NCBI GenBank assembly: GCA_902515745.1
Contig: CABXWB010000002.1
Coordinates: forward strand, 70,515 to 134,514
Direction: 5' to 3'
Length of the DNA: 64,000 bases
DNA from: an uncultured Alphaproteobacteria bacterium
GTDB taxonomy: Bacteria > Pseudomonadota > Alphaproteobacteria > HIMB59 > GCA-002718135
Under the pieces are notes generated by a model. It saw only the letters and a list, made by a program, of their open reading frames with translations. It had not been told where the DNA came from and did no database searches. Positions 8,800-17,345 of this stretch are shown here, piece after piece; the first letter of the stretch is position 1, and every line of letters starts with the position of its first letter. Position numbers and translations under genes: made by a program.

Positions 8800-9999
8800 A
8801 TGATGTCATTGAAAATTGGTATAATTGGTGCTGGAGTAAGAGGCGCAAGCCTTTCTTTTCTTATTAATAAGTATTTCAAAAAGCAATTAAAGATAGTCGC
8901 TTTATGCGATTTAATTAAAGAAAAAAGCAACAAAGTAAAAAAAGAAATTAATGATAATAAAATAAATATTTATAAAAATGCAAAGAGTCTAGTTAATAAC
9001 GAAAAATTAGATGGTTTAATAATTACTTCTCATACAGACCAACATTACAAACACGCAAAGCTTGCAGCAGAAAAAAAAATTAAATCAATTTTAGATAAGC
9101 CAATATCTGTAAGTTTAAAACATGCTAAAGAAATAGTTGAGCTTGAAAAAAGAAATAAATTTCAATTTTTAATGTCGTTTACTAGAAGATATGAAGCTTC
9201 ATGGATTAAAGCTTGGGATTTAATATACAATAAAAAATTAATTGGAGACGTATATCTAATTAAACTTAATTCTATCGTTCCCTATACAAGATATTTTCAG
9301 ACTTGGCACAGATACAATAAATACTCAGGTGGTGGCATAAATGATAAATGCTCTCATCATGTTGATGTTTTAAGATGGTTTGCAAATTCAGAAGTTGAAT
9401 CTTTATCAAGTTTTGGAAGCAGACATTCACATTTTACCCCAAAAAAGAATAAAAATATAAGATGTAAAGATTGTTATGAAAAATGTAATTATCGAAGATA
9501 CGACTCATTAGGTGATTCCAGAGAAAACTTAAAAAAATTTAAAAATAATTATTCATCATTAAATGATGAAAGACAAATAGACGATCATTGTGTTTGGGCA
9601 GAAGGAAGTGATATTCTTTCTCATTTTTCTTGTAATATTAATTTTGAAAATGAGGTTATTGGTAATATAAATTTTTCCTGTTTTGGTCCAGCAGCTGAAG
9701 ATCAAGAAACACTAGAAGTGGTTGGTGTAAAAGGTAAATTAAAACTTATTAGATCAACAGGTATAATTGAAATAACATATGATAATGGAAAAAAATTTAA
9801 ACGAATTGATGCCAAAGATAATCATCATAAAACATCACATTACGGCGCTGATATAAGATTACTGAAAAGTTATATAAGTTATTTAAAAAAAGGTAACTCA
9901 GAAGTTTCAGCTGAAAATGGAATCAAATCTTTAAAAATAATAGATATGATAAATAAATCGATTGCAAAAAAAGGAAAACTAATTGAAAAAAAAATCTAA
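8800..9999 (+). CDS. Gfo/Idh/MocA-family oxidoreductase with a cysteine cluster
   Basis: This 399-residue protein has the Rossmann motif GIIGAGVRGA near the N terminus, LDKPIS (a variant of the usual EKP signature) and CSHHVDVLRW with the probable catalytic His. Between these and the C-terminal domain there is an insert with Cys in a C-x2-C-x3-C arrangement (CKDCYEKC, about residues 222-229). It resembles the cysteine motifs of a subset of this family and may bind zinc. The gene overlaps the next one by 17 bases and that one overlaps a sulfatase by four, so the three are probably co-translated and act on one sulfated sugar. It is much richer in Lys, Asn and Ile than the transporter genes. Confidence 0.82.
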   Translation: MMSLKIGIIGAGVRGASLSFLINKYFKKQLKIVALCDLIKEKSNKVKKEINDNKINIYKNAKSLVNNEKLDGLIITSHTDQHYKHAKLAAEKKIKSILDKPISVSLKHAKEIVELEKRNKFQFLMSFTRRYEASWIKAWDLIYNKKLIGDVYLIKLNSIVPYTRYFQTWHRYNKYSGGGINDKCSHHVDVLRWFANSEVESLSSFGSRHSHFTPKKNKNIRCKDCYEKCNYRRYDSLGDSRENLKKFKNNYSSLNDERQIDDHCVWAEGSDILSHFSCNINFENEVIGNINFSCFGPAAEDQETLEVVGVKGKLKLIRSTGIIEITYDNGKKFKRIDAKDNHHKTSHYGADIRLLKSYISYLKKGNSEVSAENGIKSLKIIDMINKSIAKKGKLIEKKI

Positions 10000-11482
10000 A
10001 AAGACTGAAGTAATTCTTTTTGGGGATTTACATAATCATTGTAATATCTCTTATGCTCATGGTAGTTTAAAAAGAGCAATTGCATTTTCAAAATTATCTT
10101 TAGATTTTGTATCTGTTACAGGTCACGCTGGTTGGCCTGATATGAATACTAAAGATATTTCAATAAAACATATTATCGATTTTCATAAAGTTGGTTTTCA
10201 AAAACTCAAAAAAAATTGGAAAAAAATTTTAGAAACATTAAAAAAAGAGAAAGGTATTATTGTCTATCCAGGATATGAAGTACATTCAAATAAATATGGC
10301 GATCAAACAATTGTATTTAAGGATATAAAAAAACATGAACTTTTAGTTGATCAAATTGATATTTTAAAAATGAAATTTAAAAAAAATAAAATAAAAAATT
10401 ATATTTTTATGCCACATCACTTATCCTATAAACAAGGAAGAAGAGGAGTTAACTGGGACATTTTTGAAGAAAATGTTTCACCAGTAGTTGAACTATATTC
10501 AATGCATGGCTGTTCTGAAAATGATCAAGCAGAATATCCTTTTTTACATTCAATGGGACCTAGAAATTATAAAAATACAGTTAAATATGCTCTAGAGAAG
10601 AAGATTAAACTAGGATTTATTGCAAATACTGATCATCATAGTGCTTCCCCAGGAAGTTATGGTCATGGACGATTTGGGGTATTAGTTAAATCTAAAAATA
10701 GAAACTCAATATTTAAATCAATAAATGAAAGAAGAACTTTTGCATTAACTGGAGATAAAATTATTCCAAATATATATTTAAATAAAAATGTTATGGGTTC
10801 AGACGTAAAGATTCAAAAAAATAATTTACTAGATATAAATGTAGAAGGTAGATTTGCTATTGAATATATAGATATAATTAAAAATACAAATTTATATAAA
10901 AGATTTAATTGTAGGGATCAAAAAAATATAAAAAATACAAAAAATATATCAATAATAAATATTGATTTTGGTTGGGGGGAAAGAAATAAAGAATTTCTAT
11001 GGAATGGAGAACTTCAATTTAAAAATATTGATATAATTGCAATTGAAAATAAATTCAGAGGGCCAGAAATTGTTTCCCCTTTAGATAAAAAGAGTAAGTA
11101 TTCTTTTTTAATTCCAGAAGTTAAGAAATTTAAAAATAAAATTAAATTTAAATTTTTAACATGTGGGAATAGTAATAATTATACTAATGAAACAAGCGGA
11201 TTTACGATTATGGCTAAATTGAAAAAAAATTCACAAATAATAACAATAACCAATAATAAAAAATTTGATATTTTAACAAAAGATTTATCCAAAGGTTCAG
11301 TTTCTTTTAATTTAGGAGAGATAGATACACCAGCAATTTTATTTAATAAAATTCCAAACTTTAAAGAATGGAATTTTCAAAAAAAAATTACACTTCCATT
11401 AAAAAAAGATGATAATGTTTATATAAAAATAAAGCAAAAAAATAATCAAATGTGTTGGACTTCACCCTTTTTTATTAGATGA
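9983..11482 (+). CDS. PHP-type metal-dependent hydrolase (DUF3604-like)
   Basis: I do not know this 499-residue protein by name. Its N-terminal half reads as a PHP-fold hydrolase: GDLHNHCNISY (about 14-24), VTGHAGWPD, YPGYEVHS, MPHHLSY and NTDHHSASPGSYGHGR supply the metal-binding His/Asp residues. The C-terminal part is Lys/Asn rich and looks like a beta domain. DUF3604 proteins have this layout. Translation probably starts at TTG 9983, with AAGGAA at 9971-9976 at proper distance, inside the end of the previous gene. There is no signal peptide. Sandwiched between an oxidoreductase and a sulfatase, it probably hydrolyses a sugar-derived ester, lactone or phosphate. That role is inference. Confidence 0.65.
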   Translation: MKKKSKKTEVILFGDLHNHCNISYAHGSLKRAIAFSKLSLDFVSVTGHAGWPDMNTKDISIKHIIDFHKVGFQKLKKNWKKILETLKKEKGIIVYPGYEVHSNKYGDQTIVFKDIKKHELLVDQIDILKMKFKKNKIKNYIFMPHHLSYKQGRRGVNWDIFEENVSPVVELYSMHGCSENDQAEYPFLHSMGPRNYKNTVKYALEKKIKLGFIANTDHHSASPGSYGHGRFGVLVKSKNRNSIFKSINERRTFALTGDKIIPNIYLNKNVMGSDVKIQKNNLLDINVEGRFAIEYIDIIKNTNLYKRFNCRDQKNIKNTKNISIINIDFGWGERNKEFLWNGELQFKNIDIIAIENKFRGPEIVSPLDKKSKYSFLIPEVKKFKNKIKFKFLTCGNSNNYTNETSGFTIMAKLKKNSQIITITNNKKFDILTKDLSKGSVSFNLGEIDTPAILFNKIPNFKEWNFQKKITLPLKKDDNVYIKIKQKNNQMCWTSPFFIR

Positions 11483-12783
11483 AAAACATAAATATAGTTT
11501 TAATACATACACATGATACTGGAAGGTATATTTCACCTTATGGATATGATGCTAAAACAAATAATATTCAAAGAATAGCAAATAAAGGTAGTGTATATAG
11601 AAATTTCTTTACTGCCGCACCGACTTGCTCACCCAGCAGAAGTGCATTAATGACAGGTTTATATCCTCATCAAAATGGGATGTATGGTTTGGCACATAGA
11701 GGTAGTAGATTACATGATTACAGTTTGCACTTGTCAAACTATTTAAAGAATAAAGATTTTGAAACGGCGTTGTTTGGTATTCAGCATGAAATAGATAAAA
11801 AAAAAGTTGATGAACTTGGATATAATAAAACATTTTGCACAACTACAAATGACTCCATCAAAATATCTTCAACTGCTTCAAATTGGATTAAAAAATATAA
11901 CTCTAAAAAGCCATTTTTTATTTCAGTAGGATTTTTTGACACTCATAGGGAATATGTAGAAAAAATATCAAAAAATTTTAATCCTAATTGGATTAGACCA
12001 CCTGAGCTTTTTTTAGATAATAAACAAATGAGAGAAGATATGGCAAAATTTTATTCTTCTTTGGAGAAAATAGACAAAGGTATAGGAACAATATTTGATA
12101 CTCTTAAAAAGAAGAACAAATTAAATAATACACTAATACTTTTAACAACAGATCATGGTATTGCGTGGCCAGGAATGAAATGTAATTTAAATGATCATGG
12201 AACTGGAATATTCCTAATAGCATATCTTAAAAATGTATTTGAAGGCGGTGTTGTGTATGATGATTTAACCTCAAATACAGATATTTTTCCAACAATATGT
12301 AAGATTTTAGATCTTAAAAAACCAAAATACTTAAACTCATATATTCTACCAAATAAAAAATATAAAACAAAAAAAAGAAAATATGTTTATTCTGAAGTTA
12401 ATATTCATACCTCAGTAGAGCCTTGTAGAAGTATAAGATCGAAAAGATTCAGATTATTAAAAAGATTAAATAATAGAACAAAACTGAATCTTTCAAATAT
12501 TGATGAAAGTTTCTCCAAAAGTTTTTTGTTAAAGTATGGTTTAAAAAAAATGAGAAAAAATAAAGAAGAATTTTATGATTTATTTTTAGATCCTCTGGAA
12601 AGAAATCCAATTAAAGATTTTAAAAAATTAAAAAGCTATAAAGAATTGAAGCAGGACCTAAAAAAATTTATGAAAAACACTAATGATCCACTATTAAAAA
12701 AAAATTTTAAATGGCCTAGAGAAATTCAATTAACACCAGAAAACGCAGAAAACCCAGAAATTGTTATAAACTGTCAAGATTAA
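11479..12783 (+). CDS. Type I sulfatase, predicted cytoplasmic
   Basis: This 434-residue arylsulfatase-superfamily protein has Cys50 in TCSPSRSALMTG, the C-x-P-S-R motif in which Cys is converted to formylglycine. Asp225-His226 in TTDHG, Lys234 and a following NDHG supply metal and sulfate ligands. The N-terminal metal site reads HTHDTGR, a variant of the common DD pair. It removes sulfate from a sulfated sugar or phenol. No signal peptide is visible, so it should work in the cytoplasm on imported substrate. It overlaps the PHP gene by four bases and is followed 101 bases later by a sugar importer that may bring in its substrate. No formylglycine-generating enzyme is in the window. Confidence 0.88.
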   Translation: MKNINIVLIHTHDTGRYISPYGYDAKTNNIQRIANKGSVYRNFFTAAPTCSPSRSALMTGLYPHQNGMYGLAHRGSRLHDYSLHLSNYLKNKDFETALFGIQHEIDKKKVDELGYNKTFCTTTNDSIKISSTASNWIKKYNSKKPFFISVGFFDTHREYVEKISKNFNPNWIRPPELFLDNKQMREDMAKFYSSLEKIDKGIGTIFDTLKKKNKLNNTLILLTTDHGIAWPGMKCNLNDHGTGIFLIAYLKNVFEGGVVYDDLTSNTDIFPTICKILDLKKPKYLNSYILPNKKYKTKKRKYVYSEVNIHTSVEPCRSIRSKRFRLLKRLNNRTKLNLSNIDESFSKSFLLKYGLKKMRKNKEEFYDLFLDPLERNPIKDFKKLKSYKELKQDLKKFMKNTNDPLLKKNFKWPREIQLTPENAENPEIVINCQD

Positions 12784-12884
12784 ATAGTAAAAATATATTA
12801 AATTTTAACAATTATTTCTTGATTATTTTTCATTTCAAATTACCGTTTTTTTATATTTGAAAAATCAAATTAGGAGGAAAACAT

Positions 12885-14141
12885 ATGAAAAAAATAGTAT
12901 TATCCTTATTTGCTTCTTTAACTTTTATTTTTTCACTTAATGCTGCTGCAATTGAATTAAACTTTGCTCAAGGTGGTGGTTCTCAAGGAAAAATGACAAT
13001 GGAGTTAACGGCCGAATGGGAAAAAAAGACAGGTCATAAAGTTAATTTTTTAGAAATGCCTGCGAGTACTTCTGACCAATACGTACAATATAAGACTTGG
13101 TTGTCAGCACAAAATAGTGATGTTGATATTTATAAAGTTGATAATGTATGGGCTGGTGAGTTTGGAACTCAGCTTATTGATTTAAAACCATTTCTAGATG
13201 AACAATTAGAAATTATGCCTAATGTTCTTTCAGCATATACTACAGCTAAAGGTGAAATAATTGGTTTACCTTATAGTGTGGGTATACCAATGTTATACTA
13301 CAGAACTGATCTATTAGAAAAATATAATAAAGATGTACCTGAAACTTGGGATGAAATGACTGAAACAGCTCAATTTATTCAAGATAAAGAAAGAGCTGCT
13401 GGTAATGACAAAATGTGGGGTTTTGTATGGCAAGGTAATGCATATGAAGGTCTAACATGTGATGCTTTAGAATGGGTTGCTAGTCATGGTGGCGGAATGA
13501 TTGTTGAAAAAGATGGAACGATTTCTATCAATAATGCAAATGCCGCTGCTGCTTTAGATATGGCAGCAAAATGGGTAGGAACAATTTCTCCGGAAGGTGT
13601 TATTGGTTATAAGGAAGAAGATGCTAGAGGTATCTGGGACCAAGGTAATGCTGTATTTATGAGAAATTGGCCTTATGCATGGAGCTTAAGCAATAAAGAT
13701 GAATCTTCAGTAAAAGGTAAATTTGATGTTGTTCAATTACCAAGAGGTCCAAATGGTAAATCAACTAGTACTATGGGTGGCTGGGGTTACGCAGTATCAA
13801 AATATTCTGAAAAGCAGGAAGTTGCTGTTGATCTAGTTAAATTCCTATCAAATAGAGACGCGCAACACGCAACTATTGCCGAATATTCAATGCCGCCAGT
13901 ATACATTGAGATATATGACAACAAGGAGCATGCAGAGACTTATACTCTGTTACCTCTTTTAAAAGGTCCATCTCAAGCACTATTACCTAGACCCTCGGCA
14001 CAAACTTCTGGAAAATGGCCTCAAGTGACTGTAGCATTTTATACTGCTGCTCATGAGGTAATTACTGGGAAAAAAGATGGGACTACCGCCGTAGCTGAGC
14101 TTGAAACTGCTCTTAAGAAAATTAAGGGTAAAGGCTGGTAA
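12885..14141 (+). CDS. Sugar-binding protein of a CUT1 ABC importer (ThuE-like)
   Basis: This 418-residue extracellular solute-binding protein (family 1) has a clear signal peptide, MKKIVLSLFASLTFIFSLNA, cleaved near residue 22. The ribosome site AGGAGG at 12873-12878 precedes the ATG. Segments such as SDVDIYKVDNVWAGEF, GLPYSVGIPMLYYR and GGWGYAVSKYS resemble the trehalose/maltose/sucrose-binding proteins of alphaproteobacteria. It delivers an oligosaccharide to the permease pair at 14201 and 15115. A terminator-like hairpin follows at once. The sulfatase trio lies directly upstream on the same strand, so a sulfated oligosaccharide is an alternative ligand. Confidence 0.87.
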   Translation: MKKIVLSLFASLTFIFSLNAAAIELNFAQGGGSQGKMTMELTAEWEKKTGHKVNFLEMPASTSDQYVQYKTWLSAQNSDVDIYKVDNVWAGEFGTQLIDLKPFLDEQLEIMPNVLSAYTTAKGEIIGLPYSVGIPMLYYRTDLLEKYNKDVPETWDEMTETAQFIQDKERAAGNDKMWGFVWQGNAYEGLTCDALEWVASHGGGMIVEKDGTISINNANAAAALDMAAKWVGTISPEGVIGYKEEDARGIWDQGNAVFMRNWPYAWSLSNKDESSVKGKFDVVQLPRGPNGKSTSTMGGWGYAVSKYSEKQEVAVDLVKFLSNRDAQHATIAEYSMPPVYIEIYDNKEHAETYTLLPLLKGPSQALLPRPSAQTSGKWPQVTVAFYTAAHEVITGKKDGTTAVAELETALKKIKGKGW

Positions 14142-14162
14142 CTTAGTAGTTCAAAATAAAAT

Positions 14163-14188
14163 AAAGGGGATATAATATCCCCTTTTTT
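14163..14188 (+). terminator. Intrinsic terminator or attenuator after the CUT1 binding-protein gene
   Basis: A perfect 10-bp stem (14163-14172 with 14176-14185, loop TAA) is followed by a run of T to 14188. It lies 21 bases after the binding-protein stop and 12 bases before the first permease. It should end or slow much of the transcription, so that binding protein is made in excess of membrane subunits. Confidence 0.8.
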
Positions 14189-14200
14189 AATTTTTAAAAT

Positions 14201-15115
14201 ATGAAATCGGTAAGTCAAATAAGAAAAAGAACAGCATTAATTTTTTTAATACCTGTTACAATTATATTATTATCTTCAGCTCTTTATCCACTGATTAGCA
14301 CACTTTATTTAAGTCTTACTGATGCGGAATTGGAAAATTTTTTAAATCCAAATTATGTAGGTTTTATTAATTACATAGAGAATTATGAAGGAATGTGGTA
14401 CGGAGTTCTTGCTGATAGTTTATTTTGGAATTCTGTCAGAAATACTCTAGTTTTCACAATTTTTTCAATAAGTTTAGAAGTTGTTCTTGGCATTAGTTTT
14501 GCGCTTATTATGCTTATTGAAAATAAACTAAAATGGTTTGTTAGAGCTGCAGTTTTAATTCCGTGGGCAATACCAACAATAGTTAGCGCAAGAATGTTTG
14601 AGTGGATGTTACAAGATCAATTTGGAATATTTAATTACATGCTGATTGGATTAGGGATATTAGAACAAGGAAAGGCATGGACAACTGACCCCCAAACTTC
14701 GATGATTGTAATCATTATTATCGATGCATGGAAAACATCGCCATTTGTAGCAATTTTAGTTTATGCAGGTCTGAAAGCACTTCCAAATGAAGTATTGGAA
14801 GCTGGTAAAGTTGACGGAACTAATGGAATAACTCAGTTTTATTACATCATTTTTCCTTTAATACTTCCAGCAATTGCAGTGGCTATAGTATTTAGAGGGT
14901 TAGATGCACTACGTGTTTTTGATTTAATCTACCTAATTAATGCCGGAAGCAAAGACATTATGTCTATGACAGTTTATGCAAGACGAGAAATGTTTGAATA
15001 TTCTCATTTTGGATTTGGTGCTGCTGCCTCTACAATGTTAACTTTAATAATTGGAGTTATTGCTGTTATATTTATTCAAAGAACAAGATTACATAAATTA
15101 GATGAAATGGAATAA
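14201..15115 (+). CDS. CUT1 sugar ABC transporter permease 1 (MalF/UgpA-like)
   Basis: This 304-residue protein has six predicted membrane segments, beginning with RTALIFLIPVTIILLSSALY. It carries the EAA coupling loop EAGKVDGTNGITQFYYIIFP, which docks on the ATPase. It pairs with the permease at 15115, whose ATG overlaps its stop (TAATG). No Shine-Dalgarno sequence is visible because the upstream space is taken by the terminator hairpin. Substrate follows from the binding protein: probably a di- or oligosaccharide. Confidence 0.9.
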   Translation: MKSVSQIRKRTALIFLIPVTIILLSSALYPLISTLYLSLTDAELENFLNPNYVGFINYIENYEGMWYGVLADSLFWNSVRNTLVFTIFSISLEVVLGISFALIMLIENKLKWFVRAAVLIPWAIPTIVSARMFEWMLQDQFGIFNYMLIGLGILEQGKAWTTDPQTSMIVIIIIDAWKTSPFVAILVYAGLKALPNEVLEAGKVDGTNGITQFYYIIFPLILPAIAVAIVFRGLDALRVFDLIYLINAGSKDIMSMTVYARREMFEYSHFGFGAAASTMLTLIIGVIAVIFIQRTRLHKLDEME

Positions 15116-15978
15116 TGACTAAATTATACGACAAAATATTTAAATATGGACTTCAAATCATAGTAATCATTTTTTGTGTTTTTCCATTTTACTATGCTGT
15201 GATGACTTCGTTAGAAGGTAGTGCTGCAGTTTTTGTTCCAAATTTTTTTCCAACTGAAATAAATCCTAAAAATTATATCTATCTTTTATTTGAACATAAT
15301 TTTCCTAATACAATTTTGAATTCTTTATTTGTTGCAATTGTTACAGTTTCAATATCTATAACTATTTCTTATTTTGCTGCTTGGTCTTTAAGCAGGGTAA
15401 ATTTTCAAGGTAGGAGTATGTTTTTATTTGTAATACTGGCTATTTCAATGTTTCCTCAAATTGCAGTATTAACAGGTATGTACCAATTATTTTTAAATTT
15501 TAAAGAATTCTATTTCAATATTTTTGATTTAAGAGTGAAAGGAATTACTTCTTTATTATGGTTATGTTTTACATATACAATGTTTAATATACCTTTTACA
15601 GTATGGGTATTAACAACTTTTATGAAGGGTGTACCTAAAGAAATTGAAGAAGCAGCAATTGTAGATGGTGCATCTTCTTTTTTAATTTTAAGGAAAATTT
15701 TTCTTCCTATTATGACTCCTGCAATATTTACTACTGCAATTATGGCAATGATTGCAGTTTGGAATGAATTTCTTTTTGCCCTCACTTTTACAGCTACAAA
15801 CAGTGATAGAACTATTACAGTTGGAATCGCACTAATTAATGGCACTGTTGAATATGAAGTTCCATGGGGAAGTATAATGGCTGCTTCTGTTATTGTTACA
15901 GTTCCTCTTGTTATAATAACACTACTCCTCCAAGGTAGGATTATGTCTGGATTAACAGCAGGAAGTATAAAAGGTTAA
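15115..15978 (+). CDS. CUT1 sugar ABC transporter permease 2 (MalG/UgpE-like)
   Basis: This 287-residue protein has six predicted membrane segments and the EAA loop EEAAIVDGASSFLILRKIF in the second half, characteristic of MalG-type permeases. It forms the heterodimeric channel with the protein encoded just upstream (one-base overlap). The ATPase gene follows after a 92-base gap that contains a palindrome, so the ATPase may be expressed partly on its own. Confidence 0.9.
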   Translation: MTKLYDKIFKYGLQIIVIIFCVFPFYYAVMTSLEGSAAVFVPNFFPTEINPKNYIYLLFEHNFPNTILNSLFVAIVTVSISITISYFAAWSLSRVNFQGRSMFLFVILAISMFPQIAVLTGMYQLFLNFKEFYFNIFDLRVKGITSLLWLCFTYTMFNIPFTVWVLTTFMKGVPKEIEEAAIVDGASSFLILRKIFLPIMTPAIFTTAIMAMIAVWNEFLFALTFTATNSDRTITVGIALINGTVEYEVPWGSIMAASVIVTVPLVIITLLLQGRIMSGLTAGSIKG

Positions 15979-16019
15979 TTTTTATATAGATTTAACCATC
16001 TTTTTATTTTAGAATATTT

Positions 16020-16040
16020 TTAAGATTATCGTAATCTTAA
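16020..16040. promoter_or_regulatory. Palindrome before the ATPase gene: operator or hairpin
   Basis: Two 9-base arms, TTAAGATTA and TAATCTTAA, flank a TCG centre. The element lies 31 bases before the GTG start of the ATPase. It could be an operator for a dimeric regulator or a small RNA hairpin; no T-run follows, so it is not a terminator on the plus strand. Confidence 0.4.
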
Positions 16041-16070
16041 CACTTGAAAAATCGCTCAAAGGAGGATGAA

Positions 16071-17150
16071 GTGGCAGATATAAATGTTAATACAGTTAAT
16101 AAATATTTTGGGGATGTTCACGTAATAAAAGACATATCTCTAGATATTAAAAGCCAGTCATTTACAGTTTTAGTTGGACCCAGTGGTTGTGGAAAATCAA
16201 CTATGCTTAGAATGATAGCTGGATTAGAAGATATTAATTCAGGTACAATTTCAATTGATGGTCAAGTCGTAAATGATTTACCACCAAAACAAAGAAATAT
16301 TGCAATGGTGTTTCAGTCTTATGCATTATACCCGCATATGACTGTATTTGATAATATGGCTTTTGGTTTAAAATTAGAAAAAAGATCAAAAGATGAGATT
16401 AATGAAAGAGTTAATGAGGCAGCAAGAATTCTTCAAATTGAAGACTACTTACTAAGAAAGCCAAAGCAATTATCTGGCGGTCAAAGACAGCGTGTTGCTA
16501 TTGGTCGAGCAATTACAAGAAAACCTAAAGTTTTTCTATTCGATGAACCACTTTCAAACCTTGATGCAGCATTAAGGGTGCAAATGAGAGTCGAGTTAGC
16601 TAAACTCCATAATGAATTAGATGCTACAATGATATATGTAACACATGACCAAACTGAAGCAATGACTCTTGCGGATGATATTGTTGTACTTGATACAGGT
16701 ATTGTATCTCAAAAAGGTTCTCCTTTAGAACTATATGATAAGCCAAATAATATGTTTGTTGGCGGATTTATTGGATCACCTAAAATGAACTTTATGCCTT
16801 CAAAAATATTAAGCAAAAGTGCTGACTCCACTGAAGTTGATATTATGGGAATGTCAAAAATATCAGTTTCAAAATTATCAGCTTCGTCTTCTGAAGGTGA
16901 TGCAGTAACTTTAGGTATTAGACCTGAACACTTAGTAGTCAATGGTGATGCAGATGGTTCTTGGGAAAGTAAAGTGTTTGTTGTCGAAAAACTTGGTGAC
17001 GTCTCTTATCTATACCTTGAAAAAGATGGAGAGCCATTAGTTGCTGAAACTGAAGGACATTCAGAAATCAAAGTTGGTGATACAGTAAAAGTTGGTTTTC
17101 CTGCTGGAAGATGCCAATTATTTGATAGTTCAGGACAAGCATTTAAATAA
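16071..17150 (+). CDS. CUT1 sugar ABC transporter ATPase (UgpC/MalK/ThuK-like)
   Basis: This protein of about 359 residues has Walker A GPSGCGKST (36-44), signature LSGGQRQRVAIGRA, Walker B VFLFDEPLSNLDA, the switch His in VTHDQTEAMTLAD, and a C-terminal regulatory TOBE/OB region with LGIRPEHL. I start it at GTG 16071 because AAAGGAGG lies at 16058-16065; a TTG at 16044 is in frame but has no such site. It energises the permease pair upstream and could be shared by other CUT1 systems in the genome. A strong terminator follows. Confidence 0.92.
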   Translation: MADINVNTVNKYFGDVHVIKDISLDIKSQSFTVLVGPSGCGKSTMLRMIAGLEDINSGTISIDGQVVNDLPPKQRNIAMVFQSYALYPHMTVFDNMAFGLKLEKRSKDEINERVNEAARILQIEDYLLRKPKQLSGGQRQRVAIGRAITRKPKVFLFDEPLSNLDAALRVQMRVELAKLHNELDATMIYVTHDQTEAMTLADDIVVLDTGIVSQKGSPLELYDKPNNMFVGGFIGSPKMNFMPSKILSKSADSTEVDIMGMSKISVSKLSASSSEGDAVTLGIRPEHLVVNGDADGSWESKVFVVEKLGDVSYLYLEKDGEPLVAETEGHSEIKVGDTVKVGFPAGRCQLFDSSGQAFK

Positions 17151-17166
17151 TAGAATCGTATTGATT

Positions 17167-17203
17167 ATTGCCCCTAATATAAGGGGCAATACATTCCTTT
17201 TTT
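17167..17203 (+). terminator. Intrinsic terminator of the CUT1 operon
   Basis: ATTGCCCCT (17167-17175) pairs perfectly with AGGGGCAAT (17182-17190) around a six-base AT loop, and a T-run reaches 17203. It begins 16 bases after the ATPase stop codon and ends the importer operon. Confidence 0.8.
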
Positions 17204-17229
17204 AAAAATTTTCAATAAATATCGTAAAT

Positions 17230-17262
17230 TTAAATTAAAATAAAGATGGGCAGAGGGTTCAT
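17230..17262 (-). CDS. Possible ten-residue leader-like peptide
   Basis: On the minus strand a perfect AGGAGG (17275-17270) stands seven bases before an ATG at 17262 that opens a ten-codon frame (MNPLPIFILI) ended by TAA. The ribosome site is as good as the best in the window, but nothing follows it, and it lies downstream of the shortened GlpD gene. It may be a real micropeptide, a leader within a structured RNA, or the relic of the start of a lost gene. The frame and ribosome site are seen; expression is unknown. Confidence 0.3.
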   Translation of the reverse strand: MNPLPIFILI

Positions 17263-17310
17263 ATTATTTCCTCCTATAAGAAGTATTCCTCTTATAAAAC
17301 TTTTCTGCCC
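17247..17310. other. Nested inverted repeats between convergent operons: candidate structured RNA
   Basis: An outer 7-bp stem (17247-17253 with 17304-17310, TGGGCAG/CTGCCCA) encloses an inner 7-bp stem (17275-17281 with 17290-17296, TATAAGA/TCTTATA). On the minus strand the AGGAGG and ATG of the tiny frame at 17262 fall between the inner stem and the closing arm. This could be a 3' structure of the glpD message or a small RNA. I do not recognise it as a known riboswitch. Confidence 0.4.
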
Positions 17311-17345
17311 ACCACATTTGAAAAGTTATTTAAGAGGGATACCAA

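Noticed and set aside
16044-16070. TTG start 27 bases upstream of the CUT1 ATPase start
   Set aside because: AAAGGAGG at 16058-16065 would be inside the gene; it fits the GTG at 16071, whose protein begins like other UgpC/MalK proteins.
7612-17226. ATCGTA hexamer in several gaps (near 7614, 7727, 16028, 17157, 17220)
   Set aside because: It looked like a shared operator half-site, but only the copy at 16020-16040 is palindromic and a few copies are expected by chance in AT-rich gaps.
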